Shown one piece after another: positions 11,844 to 23,968 of a stretch of DNA of 64,000 nucleotides (its first letter is position 1; every line of letters begins with the position of its first letter). The notes beneath the pieces are model-generated. The model saw nothing but the letters and a program-made list of their open reading frames with translations. It did no database searches and had not been told where the DNA came from. The translations under genes and the position numbers were made by a program. Source of the stretch: Saxidomus purpurata (lineage: Eukaryota; Mollusca; Bivalvia; Venerida; Veneridae). The stretch lies in assembly GCA_022818135.1 (NCBI GenBank), contig JAFMSR010000015.1, positions 28,002,074 to 28,066,073 of the forward strand. The letters run 5' to 3'.

Positions 11844-14309
11844 TTTCAAATTTTAAATGCTTAGCACTCAGTCGTGAGCACTGCAATACGGTTGGTTGAG
11901 TCTTGCATAGTTGAGAAGCTCGGATGTTTCCGTAGTAAAAGGCCGAGCAAATTTACGAAAGGAAAGTTGATAAACGTTTGAGGTTTCTTATAGGGATTTA
12001 TATGTTATTTAAAGAGTTTTGTTCATTTTAAGTTCGAACACATTTTTTATTTTTTCTTGCAATAAAGTGGTTATAGGACATCAAAAGATAAAAGATTTTA
12101 AACTCGGATTTCACTGACTTACCTCGTTTTTTTCAAGCGTTACCCCTATTGTCGCCTCATAGCCTAGTACCAGCCGGTAAAATCCGTTAGGAGGTTCTGA
12201 GTAAATGTCACTACTATATCAACTATAAATGGAGCATTTAGTAGACTAAAACGTACAAAGAAATACCGTATAAAGATTAACAATAAGATCACACCTTGTG
12301 GCCATACATGATCTTTTAGTCACTATGAAAATCTCCGGAGGAAAAGGACAGTCAAAAGTAAGGTAAACAACTATAAGTTATTAATTAATTTATCTTAGGT
12401 TGTTAAAATTTAATCACCTTAGCAAGTTACGAAGTAAGCTTGTTAGCTAAAGCTTCTTGATACTGAACATGCGAGAAACAAAGGTAAAGGTCAATTTGAG
12501 CAAGTCATAAGGCCGGTTTCTCAACATTGCTTTACGGGTTTAGGTATGTGGCTAAAACAACTTTGAATTTCTGTATCAGGTTTTCAACAAATTTAACCTG
12601 CACGGGGAAAGTGGGACGCGTCTCGGTGTTAGGTTCACTGTTGGATTTCTCATATCAAAACCGATAGAGCGCGATGTTAAAATTCCTTTGTATTCGTAAC
12701 CCATGCCATTCGGTGGGTTACGGCGAAATGGCGGCGAGATTTTGAAATGAAAACTTATGACAAGGGATGCTACGAAGAGAAAGAGTCGTCAGGAAGAGAC
12801 AAAACCCATTCTTAATTTATGATGACACAGAATTCTTGGCAAGTTTTGGTCTCAGATAAGAAAGTGCGACGCATTAGCTATATCATGCGTACAATTATGG
12901 TTTTTGCGTTTTAACAAAATGCTGAAAAAACTGGTGCACCAAAGATTAAATAAATTCTTTAGACAGTAATAATTATTCATCGTTCCATTGAACTCTAGTC
13001 GACAAGAACTATTTGGGTTGAAATAACATCCTGGTTTCCTGGTTAAAACGTTTTCCGTTTACGGCTGAATTTTTATCTTTAATTTGCGACGCACAGTTAA
13101 AGATTGTAACGACACTTGTCTCTCTTAAATTTCAACGCTGCATTTTTAAAATTTGTAAACTGTCGAGGCATATCACCTCTTACATATTTAAAAGGTAAGA
13201 AATGCTCTAGAACGAAGCTTTAATGACTCGGTATCGGTAAATGTAATAGTTTTGGTTCAATTATTATCTTCTTGCTTAAATATTAGTATCAATTATATCA
13301 ACATCTCTTACTTTAAAAATTAATATTGTCTCAAGCGAGATATTAATTCTATTTTGATCTTAATGATAGTTAATCGAACATTTTGGCTCATCAGCTGTTA
13401 AACTCAGCTGGGATTAGCAGTCAGTCCTTACATTTACATTTATTTTTATTTGATTATATGGCGACCCTTTTCTTGCAAAATGCTCTCCCACTGACGTCTA
13501 AAAGGAAAGGACTAGATAATCTAGCCCTGTTGAACGCACACATCTTATAAGAAAACTAATTTATCATTTAATAATATTAACATGAATATGCTTATATATC
13601 TGCAGTACTGAATTTATTATCATGAAAATTTAGGATTATGTACTTTTGTTTTTGTTATGCATATGTATCCTTTAATTTCTAAAAAAAAATGTACTGTCTG
13701 TTGTTACAAATTTAACCTGCTAATTAAGACACTGTATATAATACTTTTGTTTTGAAAGAAAGGGCTTCGAGTTTAATAAAATAATTATTATTTAGCATGG
13801 TGGCCTAGCAATCACGTTTTTTTTAGTACATTTATTTCTATTTTTTAATTGATTTAAAAAGAATTACCTTTTCAAGAATGCTTACTTGCCATGGTCACTC
13901 AACATGTAAATGCACATGCTTGCACGAGAAAATCACAATATATAATATACCTGTTCTATTATGGCCGAGTTACGTAAACCCGATGCAAAGAAATCCAATG
14001 TTGTTACAAATCAAACCGTTACAACTGCAGGGTTACTTGCTTGGTTACCTAACACCGGTGTTAAAAAGTTGAGAAATCGGCCTTTTGTATGGTTTAGTCT
14101 GTTAAATGCTCCATTCATAACAATTCCTACCCAAACAAACCGAAATGGTACATCGACGCTTGCCTTACAGCTTAAGGTGAGACATCTCTTTTTGAACAAT
14201 AATACAGACGAAAACAGAAGACATTTTGTCTAAATGCGAACAAAATGCAACAATATTAAACGTAGAATTAAACTTAATATAATTTAAAAGAAGGACGAAA
14301 ACTGGAAAG
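11844..14309. other. AT-rich DNA without a recognisable gene
   Basis: No RNA gene or transposon motif was recognised. A 90-codon open frame at 13,961-14,233 lies just before the LINE relic and could be a decayed upstream part of it, but I could not match it to an endonuclease or RT motif. Confidence 0.35.
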
Positions 14310-16725
14310 TATGTTAACTACCAAGCCACGCAAAATTTGGAGATCAATTAAAAAAATATACGGAAACGGACAAAAATAAAAAGAAGTAGAAATCGAAATT
14401 GAACAGTTGTATGAACATTTAAATACACTTTATGGTGAAGATAGTAATATTAGACTTACCTATATCTGAAACAGGGATACATAAAGCAGTATTCAAACAA
14501 AATAGATTCAAGTCTGCAGGACCAGACGGAATCTCGGCAGAAATCTTTCAAACTACGCACACGTCTGGTTTCACTCTTCAATAAAATATTAAAAACTGCA
14601 GTTTATCCTGAAATTTGGGGCTTGGATTACATTATCCCCATCTTTACAGGTGCCAACCCCAAAGAAACAAATTCTACCGCGGTATTACCTTAGATAATAT
14701 ATTATCAGATAATTTTATTATAGATTAACTGCCTGCCATTGGGCTGAAAAGAATGATAAAACTTGTTGACTCTCAGTTTGGGTTCCTGAAAGGAAAATGT
14801 ACGATTGATTGTATATTTTTATTACATTCAGTGATATCAAAATATTTGCATTCCAGACGCAAAGTTTACTCTATATTATTTTTTTTGATAAAATAAACCG
14901 TTCGTTCCTATGGCAATCTCTTCTTGCTGGAAACGTTAGTACTAAAATGGTAAATGCCATCAGATCAATTTATTCTGTTGTCCAGGTTCAGTTATTTTAA
15001 GCATAATGGGCAGGTATATCCGAATGTAACCAATTCATACCAGGGCGTGAAACAAAGTGACCCGAGTTCATCTGTCTGTGAATGATATAGCAAATTACAT
15101 AAATTCAGATCTTGATGGAATATTTTCTGTAAATGATCTCCGCCTATTTTTGATATTGATAAAGTATTATTTTCAACCAAATCAGAATGTAAAAAATATT
15201 GAAATGTATTTGGTCTTAGAAATGAACATAACACAACTTAAGTCATTGCACCGACAAACATATTGCAGACCATTCATCAAAAGCCTTATTTAGTCTATTC
15301 TTTATTTTTCAACAGTTCGAATTCTAAACTTCAGAAAAATGTAAATTATTTGAGCTGCTTTTCATAAATATAGGAAGGTAATCATGGAAACGATATAGAA
15401 TTGATTCACACAAAGTTTTGTAGAAATATTCTGAAGGTAAACACGTCCACAAATCTATATATGCTGTATGGTGAACTTGGCAGAGTACCGATGAAAATCA
15501 GAAGACAACTAAATATAATCAGTAATTAATCCCCTTCGTTACATTTTTTTATTTTTCTTTTCTGGAGCATAATTCAAAAAGTACTAAAGATAATTACTTG
15601 ACACTTAATACAGTGATGGAAAGTGCAGTGCTAAAGAACCGTAACTTATTTGCTTACTTTCTGAATTACTTTCCTTTTTTTTTAATACATTTTCTTGATT
15701 TATCTTGTCCGGAGCATAACTCCTAAAGAACTGAAGGGTATAGCTTGAAATTTTATACAGTTATAGAGCACAATGAGGGGAAGTGTGGTACTCAAGAATC
15801 TTGACTGTACTTAATTTTTGAATTATCCCCCTTTATCACATTTTATTTTCTTGAGCATAACTCGAAAAGTACTGAAGTAAATTCCTTCAAAGTGCAAATA
15901 GTGAGAGAGGACACACCGGGGAAGTGCAGTGCCCAAGAACAATAACTCAGTATGTGTGTTTTTAATTGTATCCCTTCATTGATTTATCTTGGACAAAGCA
16001 TAATCTTCTCTTTAGCATAACTACAACAGTACTGAATGGAAGTACTTGAAACATCACTCAGTGATAGAGCACAATTATAGGAAGTACATACCAAAGAACC
16101 ATATCTTTCTTTTATCACTGAAAAGAAATATAGAATATCGCTAACAAAATTCAGAACATCGGCACACAATTTACTTATAGAGACGGGCAGATATGATAAT
16201 GTACCTCGAACAGAACGAATATGCAAATGCTGCAACATGAATCAAATAGAAAACGAGTACCACTTTTTATTAGTTTGTCCTTTTTATAGAGATCTAAGAA
16301 TTAAATATTTCCCGAGATATTTTTGTCAATGGCCAACTATTACAAAATTTGAGACTATTTTATCGTTTGAATCAAAGAGGACTGTGCAAAATGTAGCTAA
16401 ATTCCTGTACTTTGCGTTCAAGAGACGTCAGTAATGCTTAATTATTAGCCTGATTATGACCATGTAGCCCGATAATACTAATACTAGTAATTTATATTTA
16501 CAAAAAACGAAATTTATTCTTAAATAATTATAAAACCCAAACAATAGTTTGATATAGGTTTTTCTGTATTGTATATACTCTTCTGTAAAACACAATTTGC
16601 AAGTAAATGTCTTTATATTTATACTTGCTGTAACCATGTTACCTGCTGTATACTTTGTATTTGCCAGAAGCATTGTAAAATGTTTAAAGCAATAAAATAT
16701 TGTATTGTATATATCTCTACCTTGC
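14310..16725 (+). mobile_element. LINE relic C, reverse transcriptase and C-terminus
   Basis: Decayed non-LTR retrotransposon ORF2. The RT start motif KSAGPDGISAEIF is read near 14,510-14,550, followed by 'SLFNKILKTAVYPEIWG'. Then QFGFLKGKCTIDCIFLL lies near 14,775-14,825, and GVKQSDPSSS (the GV.QGD.LSP motif) near 15,045, followed by VNDIANYINSDLDGIFSVND. The conserved LINE C-terminus is read near 16,205-16,290 as CKCCNMNQIENEYHFLLVC, a Cys/His knuckle, and ends at a stop near 16,434. The 3' region ends with AATAAAATATTGTATTG near 16,690-16,710. Stops and frameshifts are frequent, so it is dead. A tandem 145-bp repeat is inserted before the C-terminus. The clade is not assigned; a CR1/jockey-type element is likely. 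Confidence 0.85.
15545..16115 (+). repeat. Tandem repeat of about 145 bp, four diverged units
   Basis: Four units share 'gagcataactc.aaaagtactgaag', 'cagtgatagagcacaat', 'ggaagtgcagtg' and 'caagaaccataactc'. They begin near 15,565, 15,710, 15,850 and 16,010. The array sits inside the LINE C coding region, between its RT part and its C-terminal knuckle, so it arrived or expanded after the LINE inserted. Confidence 0.75.
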
Positions 16726-16822
16726 CTAATTATCCCCGCCGAATAGTGATAGTTTACTAAATAAGAAACTGTACCATATCTATTCCTCTCGCCTCGAATT
16801 TCTTGGTCATAGAAAGATCACA

Positions 16823-16863
16823 TGGCGGGGGAGGGGCAGGGGGAGGGGGAGGGGGACGGGGAT
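16823..16863 (+). other. G-run cluster, potential G-quadruplex
   Basis: Five or more runs of four to five G are separated by one or two bases (GCGGGGGAGGGGCAGGGGG and the following repeats). This exceeds the usual G3+N1-7 pattern needed for a G-quadruplex. It stands out in an AT-rich neighbourhood. There is no adjacent gene to suggest a promoter role. Confidence 0.7.
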
Positions 16864-17299
16864 GGTCATGTCTAACATGAATCTTGTTAGTCTTGATTTT
16901 TGTCGTCAAAGTACTTATTTCATAGTCATTGACATATGTTTTATCAGACAAAAGTTGCACTGGCAACTTCAAATGTTCGTCATAACGTAGTCCTTAATCG
17001 GAAATAAACTGAATCAAACGAAGTATTTATAACCATGAAACGAAAACAATGTAAAGGACATACCGTGTTTTAAATTTAGCATGTACAAAGTGTTTAAGAA
17101 ATAAGAAATATGTCCTTTATTATCTATTGAATATATTTATTTGTCTTTGAAAAATACCCCGAACTATACATGTATTCAACGGGTATTTATCATCTCTCAT
17201 AATGGACTAGTGCGTCACTTAGCGCACGTGATGTCCGTGGAAAACCTGAAAATAATGTACAAATTCTTTTCCTTTATATTTACACAGGTACTTTGAAGT
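16864..17299. other. No recognisable feature
   Basis: AT-rich noncoding DNA. I see no gene or repeat that I can name. Confidence 0.35.
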
Positions 17300-17428
17300 G
17301 GCCGGTTGTGTTAGCTCATGACAGACTGTCAGTGATGATTCGGCCATTTGCTATCTAACCACATGGAAGAGCATTCTGACCCTGGTCTACACAGGTGGTA
17401 AAGGCAGATTCGCTTGACGCCGGCATGT
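17300..17428 (+). repeat. Dispersed repeat related to 43,925-44,062
   Basis: The segment contains CTGACCCTGGTCTACACAG, then 'ggtaaaggcagattcg' and TTGACGCCGGCAT. The region near 44,010-44,062 reads CTGATCATGGTCTACACTG, 'gcaaagggacaatta' and TTGACGCCAGCAT in the same order. It is a bivalve-style interspersed element, probably part of a SINE or MITE. Confidence 0.55.
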
Positions 17429-18365
17429 AAGTTTTATCTTTTCTTATATATTTTCACATTGATTTTAAATGTTGATTTTGAGCCACGCCAAATCGAAAAT
17501 TACCTAAGTGGTGGACAGAGAACAGTTAGCGTGGGATCTATATTTCATAATATATTTGTTGATTCTTATACGCTTATATGGGTAATTCAGTGACTTCCGA
17601 ATCGAGTGAGTGTGTTTTGGATCACTTGGTTTGTTATTGAATTAAAATAGTTGTCTGAAAAGTTGGTCTGTTGGCGTGTCAAAATATTTTCAGCTGTCTT
17701 TAGAACGAGTATGTGTATTGTAGTGAAGGTAAATGGAAATTATTTATTGGTAATCTAGAGTAACCTTCTTGGTAAATCACAATGAAGTTAGTAAAATTAT
17801 ACCAATCGCAGTAAGGTAAAACAACTATCAAACTCCACATTTTGTATGACTTACCTCATATAAAACTAAGCTTCTAAAGCAACCTTTGTTCAATGTAGCA
17901 ACACTCACCTATTTTTAAAGTCATAAAAAAATTATATTTCAAATTATATCAAAATTATAAATTATACAGTTTCCGAAAGCCCTTGTTATATGGAAAAAGA
18001 AAAATATATACTTTAGATATGTAGACAACAAATGAAAACTTTGTATGGTATTTGACATCTGCAAAGAACAGTAACTCTTTTAATACTATTTTTATTTTTC
18101 TTAGAAATCTGACCTAACTCAGATTTTCAGATTTGAACTGGCGAAAAAGCAAGCATGCATTATTTCTGTCAAATCTGTTTATACAATTAGTTTTCAATAT
18201 TCCTTGCGTCTTCTGAAGGTCTTTATTTGTCATTATGTAAGAATTTTACTGTTACTTTTAACTAAATATGTACACAAAAGATAAGAAAGTAATTTTGAAA
18301 CTATCTCCCTTGATTGACAGGTGCTATTCAAAGACAACACTTCCCTGAAAAAAAATAATTTCAAA
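17429..18365. other. No recognisable gene
   Basis: AT-rich DNA with only short open frames. No family signature was seen. Confidence 0.35.
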
Positions 18366-18534
18366 CCAATACCTATGGTATTTATTGGCAAATAAAAGGA
18401 AAACAGTACATTGTGGAGAAAAGAAAAAAATAAACAACAATTAATTTTTGCCAATACCTATGGTATTTATTGGCAAATAAAGGAAAACTGTACATTGTGG
18501 AGAAAAGAAAAAAATAAACAACAATTAATTTTTG
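18366..18534. repeat. 85-bp tandem duplication with internal palindrome
   Basis: The block starting CCAATACCTATGGTATTTAT at 18,366 is repeated at 18,451. The copies differ by one missing A and one A/T change. The start of each copy (CCAATA ... TATTGG) is an imperfect palindrome that could form a short hairpin. Confidence 0.85.
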
Positions 18535-18549
18535 CTTGACTTAAAAGCG

Positions 18550-19640
18550 GAGCTATCCTACTCGCCTGGGCGTCCGCGTCCGCGTTGGTTAAGTTTTTCG
18601 TACCACCCTACTTTATTTCAAAACCGCAGTGTTCCCACTCTCGTAAATTATTACGTAAATCACGCAAAAAAAATAAATATATCGCATATAATTTTCACCA
18701 TGTGCGAGACCGCGCGCGTACGAAAATGCCGAGGACGAATAGGTTAAGCTGGAATCCCTCAGTATGTTCTAAAAATAGATCATGGAAATTCTACTTTCTC
18801 AGCCAATCGATCGGCATAACTTGTGGTGATTTACCGTTGACGTCATGAAATATAGACGGGTTTCATATTTTAATGCTCTGGGAAATAATATTAGCACTTT
18901 AAAAGTGTGACCAATCTAATGATCCGGGCTTCGTCTGCAAAAATGTCGCAGTAAAAGCATTGTGTTTGGCTTCGCGGCGAATAAAATAAATGATGCCCGA
19001 CAACAATGTGAAGAGTTGCCATCCACGAGTATTGACACAACTGCGAGTATAGTTAAAAGTCGGAAAAAGTACCCGAAACGGTTTCAGAACAAGTGGTTGT
19101 CGGGGGTTGTAAATTTTTTAAAAAAGCAGCGCTTGTCAATCTTATAATTTTCATACCCCCAAAAATTGAGATTTACCCCCACTTTTTGTGTCCAGGGGGT
19201 AAGTATACCCTTGAAAAAATACTGAGTGGGAACACTGTAAACCATAAGAGGTATTGCTTTGAAACTTACCATATTTGTTTACCACTATCAGTAGACAAGA
19301 GTACACAACTCTATCAAGGATTTTATTAGAATTATGGCCCTTTTTTACTTAAAAAATGTGCATTGAGCTTGGTTAAGTTTTTTGTACCACCCTACTTTAT
19401 TTAAAAACCATTATAGATATTGCTTTGAAACTTACCAAACCTATTTACCAACATTACTTTCATCCACAGGCAATAGTACATAACTCTTAAATGTTTTTGT
19501 CATAATTATGGCCCCTTTTTGGAATCGAATAGGGGTAAAATCCACTATTGACTTAACCCTTTGAGATATTGCTTTGAAAGTTGGAATAATTGTTTACATC
19601 ATTACTCCCATCTGTAGGCAAGAGAAGATAACCCTGTGAA
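18550..19640 (+). repeat. Bivalve-type tandem repeat, about 170-bp units
   Basis: 'ggttaagttttt.gtaccaccc', 'actttatttaaaaacca', 'gatattgctttgaaacttac', 'caacattactttcatc' and 'cataattatggcccct' recur in order. One unit starts at 18,588 and is split by the insert at 18,627-19,237. A second runs about 19,371-19,540, and a third partial unit begins near 19,562. The uninterrupted second unit serves as the empty-site reference for the insertion. Confidence 0.75.
18627..19237 (+). mobile_element. hAT-like DNA transposon relic, 611 bp
   Basis: The element begins CAGTGTTCCCACTC and ends with the exact reverse complement GAGTGGGAACACTG, a 14-bp terminal inverted repeat. The CAGTG start fits hAT-type ends. 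It splits a repeat unit whose intact sequence is seen at 19,371-19,540. The flanks AAAACCG and TAAACCA are compatible with an imperfect 7-8 bp target duplication. An internal frame (18,962-19,147) encodes SRKKYPKRFQNKWL, which resembles the N-terminal segment of hAT-related proteins. It is too short to be autonomous. Confidence 0.7.
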
Positions 19641-20094
19641 AATGTTTCTTGATTTGTTCTTAGAAATTCCTCGTGTGTGCAACTGGCACTGTCATGCACA
19701 TAATACTAACCACTTGAAGTATTAATCTGCAACATTTTTTTGTAGTATTCAGGGATATCAAACCTGTAAATTTTGCTACAACTCTATTTCTTCATCTAAC
19801 TTTCAAATTGCATTGCATTGCATTGTATTGGTTATTCTGACACAGCGTAAGATGGCGACACAAGTGTCCTTCTGAACACCCGTCTATTTGTATTTATTGC
19901 TAAATGACAATACCCTAAATGGGCATGTTCATATAGATTATGTATGTAAAAAGCTAAATACCAAAATAGCACTACTAAAACACATTTGATTCCCTCTCAC
20001 AGATGAGACGAAAATAATGTTTTATAACGCTTACATTTTGCCAATATTCGATTACTGTTGTACAATTTGGGGAAAAGATAGCAAAAACTATATG

Positions 20095-20526
20095 AAAGTG
20101 ACATTATGCGCATCTTACTGCACATAGTGTATTTTTGGTGATAGTTTTATAACAGCAATTTTCTGTTGCTGTGCATTTAAATGTGTTAAACTAATGATAA
20201 TGCCGCATTAGTATTCGAAGTTGGTGCTTTACAAATAAAAAATTGGACTAATCAAATAATAATTCCTTTCTTGGCAGTGATCTCCCTTGTGATATTAGTG
20301 TTTTTCGGCAGTGAAAGGGAAGCAATTCCTGCATGCAGTTGTTTGTTTCTTAAATTGACTCTCCCAGTCAAAATAGGAAAAGTGATATTTGGAAAAAAAT
20401 TATTTCGTACTGGAAGCAGGAAGAGTTTGTTGTATTGGGTTAAAAGCTATTATTATTTTTACCCTTTGTACACACACCTAATTCAGCTGGATGTTTACTT
20501 GAAAAAAATGTGCATAATTCCACTTT
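20095..20526. mobile_element. MITE, 432 bp, with 19-bp imperfect TIRs
   Basis: The left end AAAGTGACATTATGCGCAT and the reverse complement of the right end match at 16 of 19 positions. It interrupts LINE A between the CCTIWGKDSKNYM segment and the MLQKRVAKLIL segment. A second copy of its right half, whose end matches the left TIR exactly, lies at 57,965-58,144. No transposase is encoded, so the superfamily is open. Confidence 0.75.
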
Positions 20527-20702
20527 AACAAAATAAACATGCTACAAAAACGAGTTGCAAAACTTATCCTAATTAAGCCGATGAAGTCGTCAACATGAGG
20601 ATTATAAACATAGTATAAACAATTAAAATGGCTTTCTTTTACTGATAGGTGCAAAAACAACACTGCTGTTCTTGTGTATAAAGTTATGAATCATATGTCG
20701 CT

Positions 20703-21565
20703 ATCATATATTATTTATTGTTTATTTCAGTCTCATCATTGTACATCACATAATAATATCACATTGCATATAAAATCATATACAAAGTATCACAGTTATT
20801 TTACATTATTACATGTACAATGCCACTCATATTTGAGTTATAAGAGACTATGATAAAATAGTCATTATACATTTCAAAATCAGATCAATATTCTATTTTA
20901 CATGTGTACAGATAAAAACCTAAATCTCCCTTGCTAATCTTTATATTAAAATCTGCCTTAAAAAGAGAAAAACTTAAGACACTGAAAAAGAATACTGTGC
21001 AAATGCATAATTCAAAAATGGGTGTAAAATAATGGGACTACACTTGATCAGATCAAATGTAGTGTGATTAGCAAAAGGGTTTTAGATGATTTTAAAATAA
21101 ATTTGATACTAAAACAATATTAGTACATTACTTACATAGTTTTCTAAAAGTCTCTTAAAACAGTAATACCACAATTACGTAAGCTGTCCAAAGAACAGCA
21201 CTGTAACTTACTTTGACTTTAACTAGAACATGTTTTATGAATCTACAAGTGTTCAATATAGATTAACGCAAAACATGTCTATTTATACAATATATTAGAC
21301 CTTCATTTAAAATTGCATAACAGGTTTTGACTGTAAATTTTACCACTTGATCATTTGAGAGTACAAATACCAATTTTGCATCATCATTCATATCATTAAA
21401 ATCTTGGTTTATTTCAACAGCTTTTTCAAACAATACATGTCTATGAGTCTGATATGCCGGACAGTGTAGTAACACATGCTTTTCAGTTTCTACATCAGAT
21501 TTACAGATTGGACAGATTCTTATTTCTTCCAGTTTCAAGTTTTCAATATATGTCAGAGATGTTGG
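20703..21565 (-). mobile_element. LINE fragment B inserted in LINE A
   Basis: On the minus strand a frame at 21,538-21,263 reads ICPICKSDVETEKHVLLHC, a Cys/His knuckle typical of LINE ORF2 C-termini, then AYQTHRHVLFEKA. The 3' UTR runs to lower coordinates and ends with AATAAACAATAAAT near 20,703. The 5' end is truncated at about 21,565, where LINE A resumes. It is a 5'-truncated retroinsertion, younger than LINE A. The C-terminus differs from LINE C, so it is a distinct family. Confidence 0.8.
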
Positions 21566-22174
21566 TACTTTTTTTCCAAAAAACGAAAATCATAATCTGC
21601 GATCTTCTGTGCACAACGGTCTTGTTTTACATAGAATACCTCGAACCAATTATTATAAAGATCCCTTCTCGTATTTTAGTATGAAAGTTTGGAATGATAT
21701 TCCGTTTGATATTAGAGGAATTGCTATACTCAAAACATTTAAATACAAATACAAGAACTATCTATTAAGTTGCACTTGACAACTGCAGACTGAGTATGTT
21801 TTGTTCTATACTAAATTTACTTCTACAAATTTATTTCCGAACTAATCTTTGGACTAAATTTTTGAGTGTGTATGTCGTATCAAAAGAAAGTTTAAACAAT
21901 TTAAACAATTTTTGCCTAACTTTTGTCATTTCTTACTTTGCCAAACAAATACACTATTTGAAAAATTTGTCAGATTGTTCAATTGAAATGTATACATATA
22001 GCTGGCAAATCACATATGGTTTCATAATTCTTTATCGACAGTACATGTATGTTGTTGTTGTTGTTGCATTTTAATTTTTGTTTTACATTGTTGAAGGCCA
22101 TATGAAAATAATATGTATTTTGATTTACATGTAAATCCTTTTATGTCTGATATGTAACCTTCATGAAATAAATA

Positions 22175-22213
<39 letters not shown>

Positions 22214-22214
<1 letters not shown>

Positions 22215-22788
22215 AATGCGAGGTTTTGCTTCAATTTTATATTATAGCACTTTCCGCCACGATTTCATGGCGGGGTTTTTGGAAGCGGTCTACAAGCTAT
22301 TTTAAGAACATCTCCTTATGAAATTTTCTGTCAGAAAAATAGATTAATATTCATTTCTCAATCAAATTTAAACCGAAAAGTCTTGCTTGCGTTGTACCCT
22401 CTAAGTCATTATTATATTAAAATTTAATACATTTAAACATACACGGGTAGAATTTTCTGGCTTAAGTCATGTACACATTTTTTATGTATGTGTGCTGGAA
22501 AGTTTGCAACGCAACGTCATCATGCACAACAAAAATGTAAAAAAATAAAATAAACAATGAGAAATTAGAAGCAACATGACTAAATAGTTTTGCGGCAAAT
22601 TTTGTTACACACTCGACAGACACGCATGTGTATTTGTAAACACTGTACAACACGTTGTGCTACTTTGGGTTAACTGCGCGTGTTGATACGTCAGCAAACA
22701 GACTGAGCTGTAACATGAAAGTGCAATTTCTATTGGCCTATATACAGAAGTTACGCGCAGGGGTCACCGTGTCTACTCACCTGCGCAC

Positions 22789-22826
<38 letters not shown>

Positions 22827-23060
22827 AATGAGAGGTCGATTTTTAGCGTTCTCATATGATGTTAATATACCTGGGGTTGAACACGACATGTCTGCTTTTT
22901 TATGTCTATGAAAATATATTTGTACGCGCTCAAAACACAATCCCACAGTGGTCCGTACGCGAACGTTGGTGGTAAAATAAAAACAGTTCAAACCTGGTAA
23001 AAATGTGTCCAAGGTCATTTTCAATGGTGTCTTAAAGTGTCAGCATTTGCCTCGGACGTC
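22214..23060. other. No recognisable gene; 31-T run at 22,793-22,823
   Basis: AT-rich DNA. The homopolymer of 31 T could be the A-tail of a minus-strand retroinsert, but I find no matching target duplication or recognisable body. Confidence 0.4.
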
Positions 23061-23061
23061 T

Positions 23062-23757
23062 GAGTTTTCAATATTCAGGAGCTGTCGACATAGCCTTAAA
23101 ATTTATACAGACAAAACATGTGCCATACGGTAGCTGTCGTTTCTATGGAAGGCCAAACCTGTCCTAACCCGCGTATACGGGTATTACGATATGGACGTTC
23201 AAAGGATATTAGAAATATAGCGCAGTATTTTTTTCAATAATATTGCAAAAATAAGAAAGGCTTTTTAGTATGTCAGCACTGTTTTAGAGTGAATACAACA
23301 TGATTATCAAACAATCTATGTGACAACATCAATACATTCTAAGTTATCCTTGGACTATATTTAAGTTACTGACCATAGTTATGACCCAAAGCACTCACTA
23401 GCCGCATACTTCAAGCTGCTCACTTTCAGATTTTGTTGAAAAAAAGTTTTTTGAATTGTCTGAAATTTACATTTTTAATAACGTAGAAACACATATAGAG
23501 GCTCCAGTATTATTTCCTGTAAAGTATATAGGTTTAAATTATTTTTTTTTAAACTTTATACACTAATAAATAATAAAGCGTTACAAGCACTTTTGAAATT
23601 TCAATTTATTAACATATTGTGTAACGGTTTAAAAGTGCCATTATTTCAATATTCCTAAGTTGTTCGCATAGCCTTTCAATTTATACAGACAAAATGTTTT
23701 CCTTATGGTAACTGTCGCTTCTATGGAAAGCCAAACCTGTCTTATCCCGCATATTAA
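23062..23757 (+). repeat. Diverged direct repeat pair before the satellite
   Basis: The segment at 23,062-23,170 ('caatattcaggagctgtcg', 'cctt.aaatttatacagac', 'ctatggaaggccaaacctg') is matched at about 23,645-23,757 ('caatattcctaagttgttcg', 'tatacagacaaaatg', 'ctatggaaagccaaacctg'). Spacing is about 585 bp. The pair lies directly upstream of the 427-bp array and is unrelated to the monomer sequence. Confidence 0.75.
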
Positions 23758-23968
23758 GTTAATTGCGGTATTGGTGTCGAAATGAATTTTGTATGTAAGG
23801 CTGGTCTTCTCGGTTTATTTTATTTTTTTGCATTTAGTGTGTGTCAGTTGTTGAAAGTAGGACTGAACAAACATGCGACTTCTGTAATTTAGAAACAGTA
23901 TTCCACAATTCATTATTTAATTAAAGGAAATTCTCAAACATGTAGCTTTTAAATTGTGCGTGAAACGT

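Larger units (their letters stand above)
19880..22213 (+). mobile_element. LINE relic A with ATT-repeat 3' tail, twice interrupted
   Basis: Three collinear pieces of a LINE ORF2 C-terminal region are readable. The first, at 19,900-20,094, gives KIALLKHI, then FPLTDETKIMFYNAYILPIF and DYCCTIWG. The second, at 20,527-20,702, gives MLQKRVAKLIL and then NNTAVLVYKVMNHMSLSYI. The third, at 21,571-21,778, gives NHNLRSS, FSMKVWNDIPFDIRG and TFKYKYKNYLL before a stop. The gaps are filled by a MITE and a minus-strand LINE. The 3' UTR ends with AATAAA near 22,168 and a (TTA)n tail at 22,183-22,213, a typical LINE end. It is inactive. Confidence 0.8.

Noticed and set aside
16757..16972. Proline-rich minus-strand protein
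   Set aside because: The proline run is the complement of the G-run cluster; there is no other protein-like content.
22773..23024. Minus-strand 83-codon frame ending in poly-lysine
   Set aside because: The lysine run is the complement of the 31-T homopolymer; the rest shows no motif.
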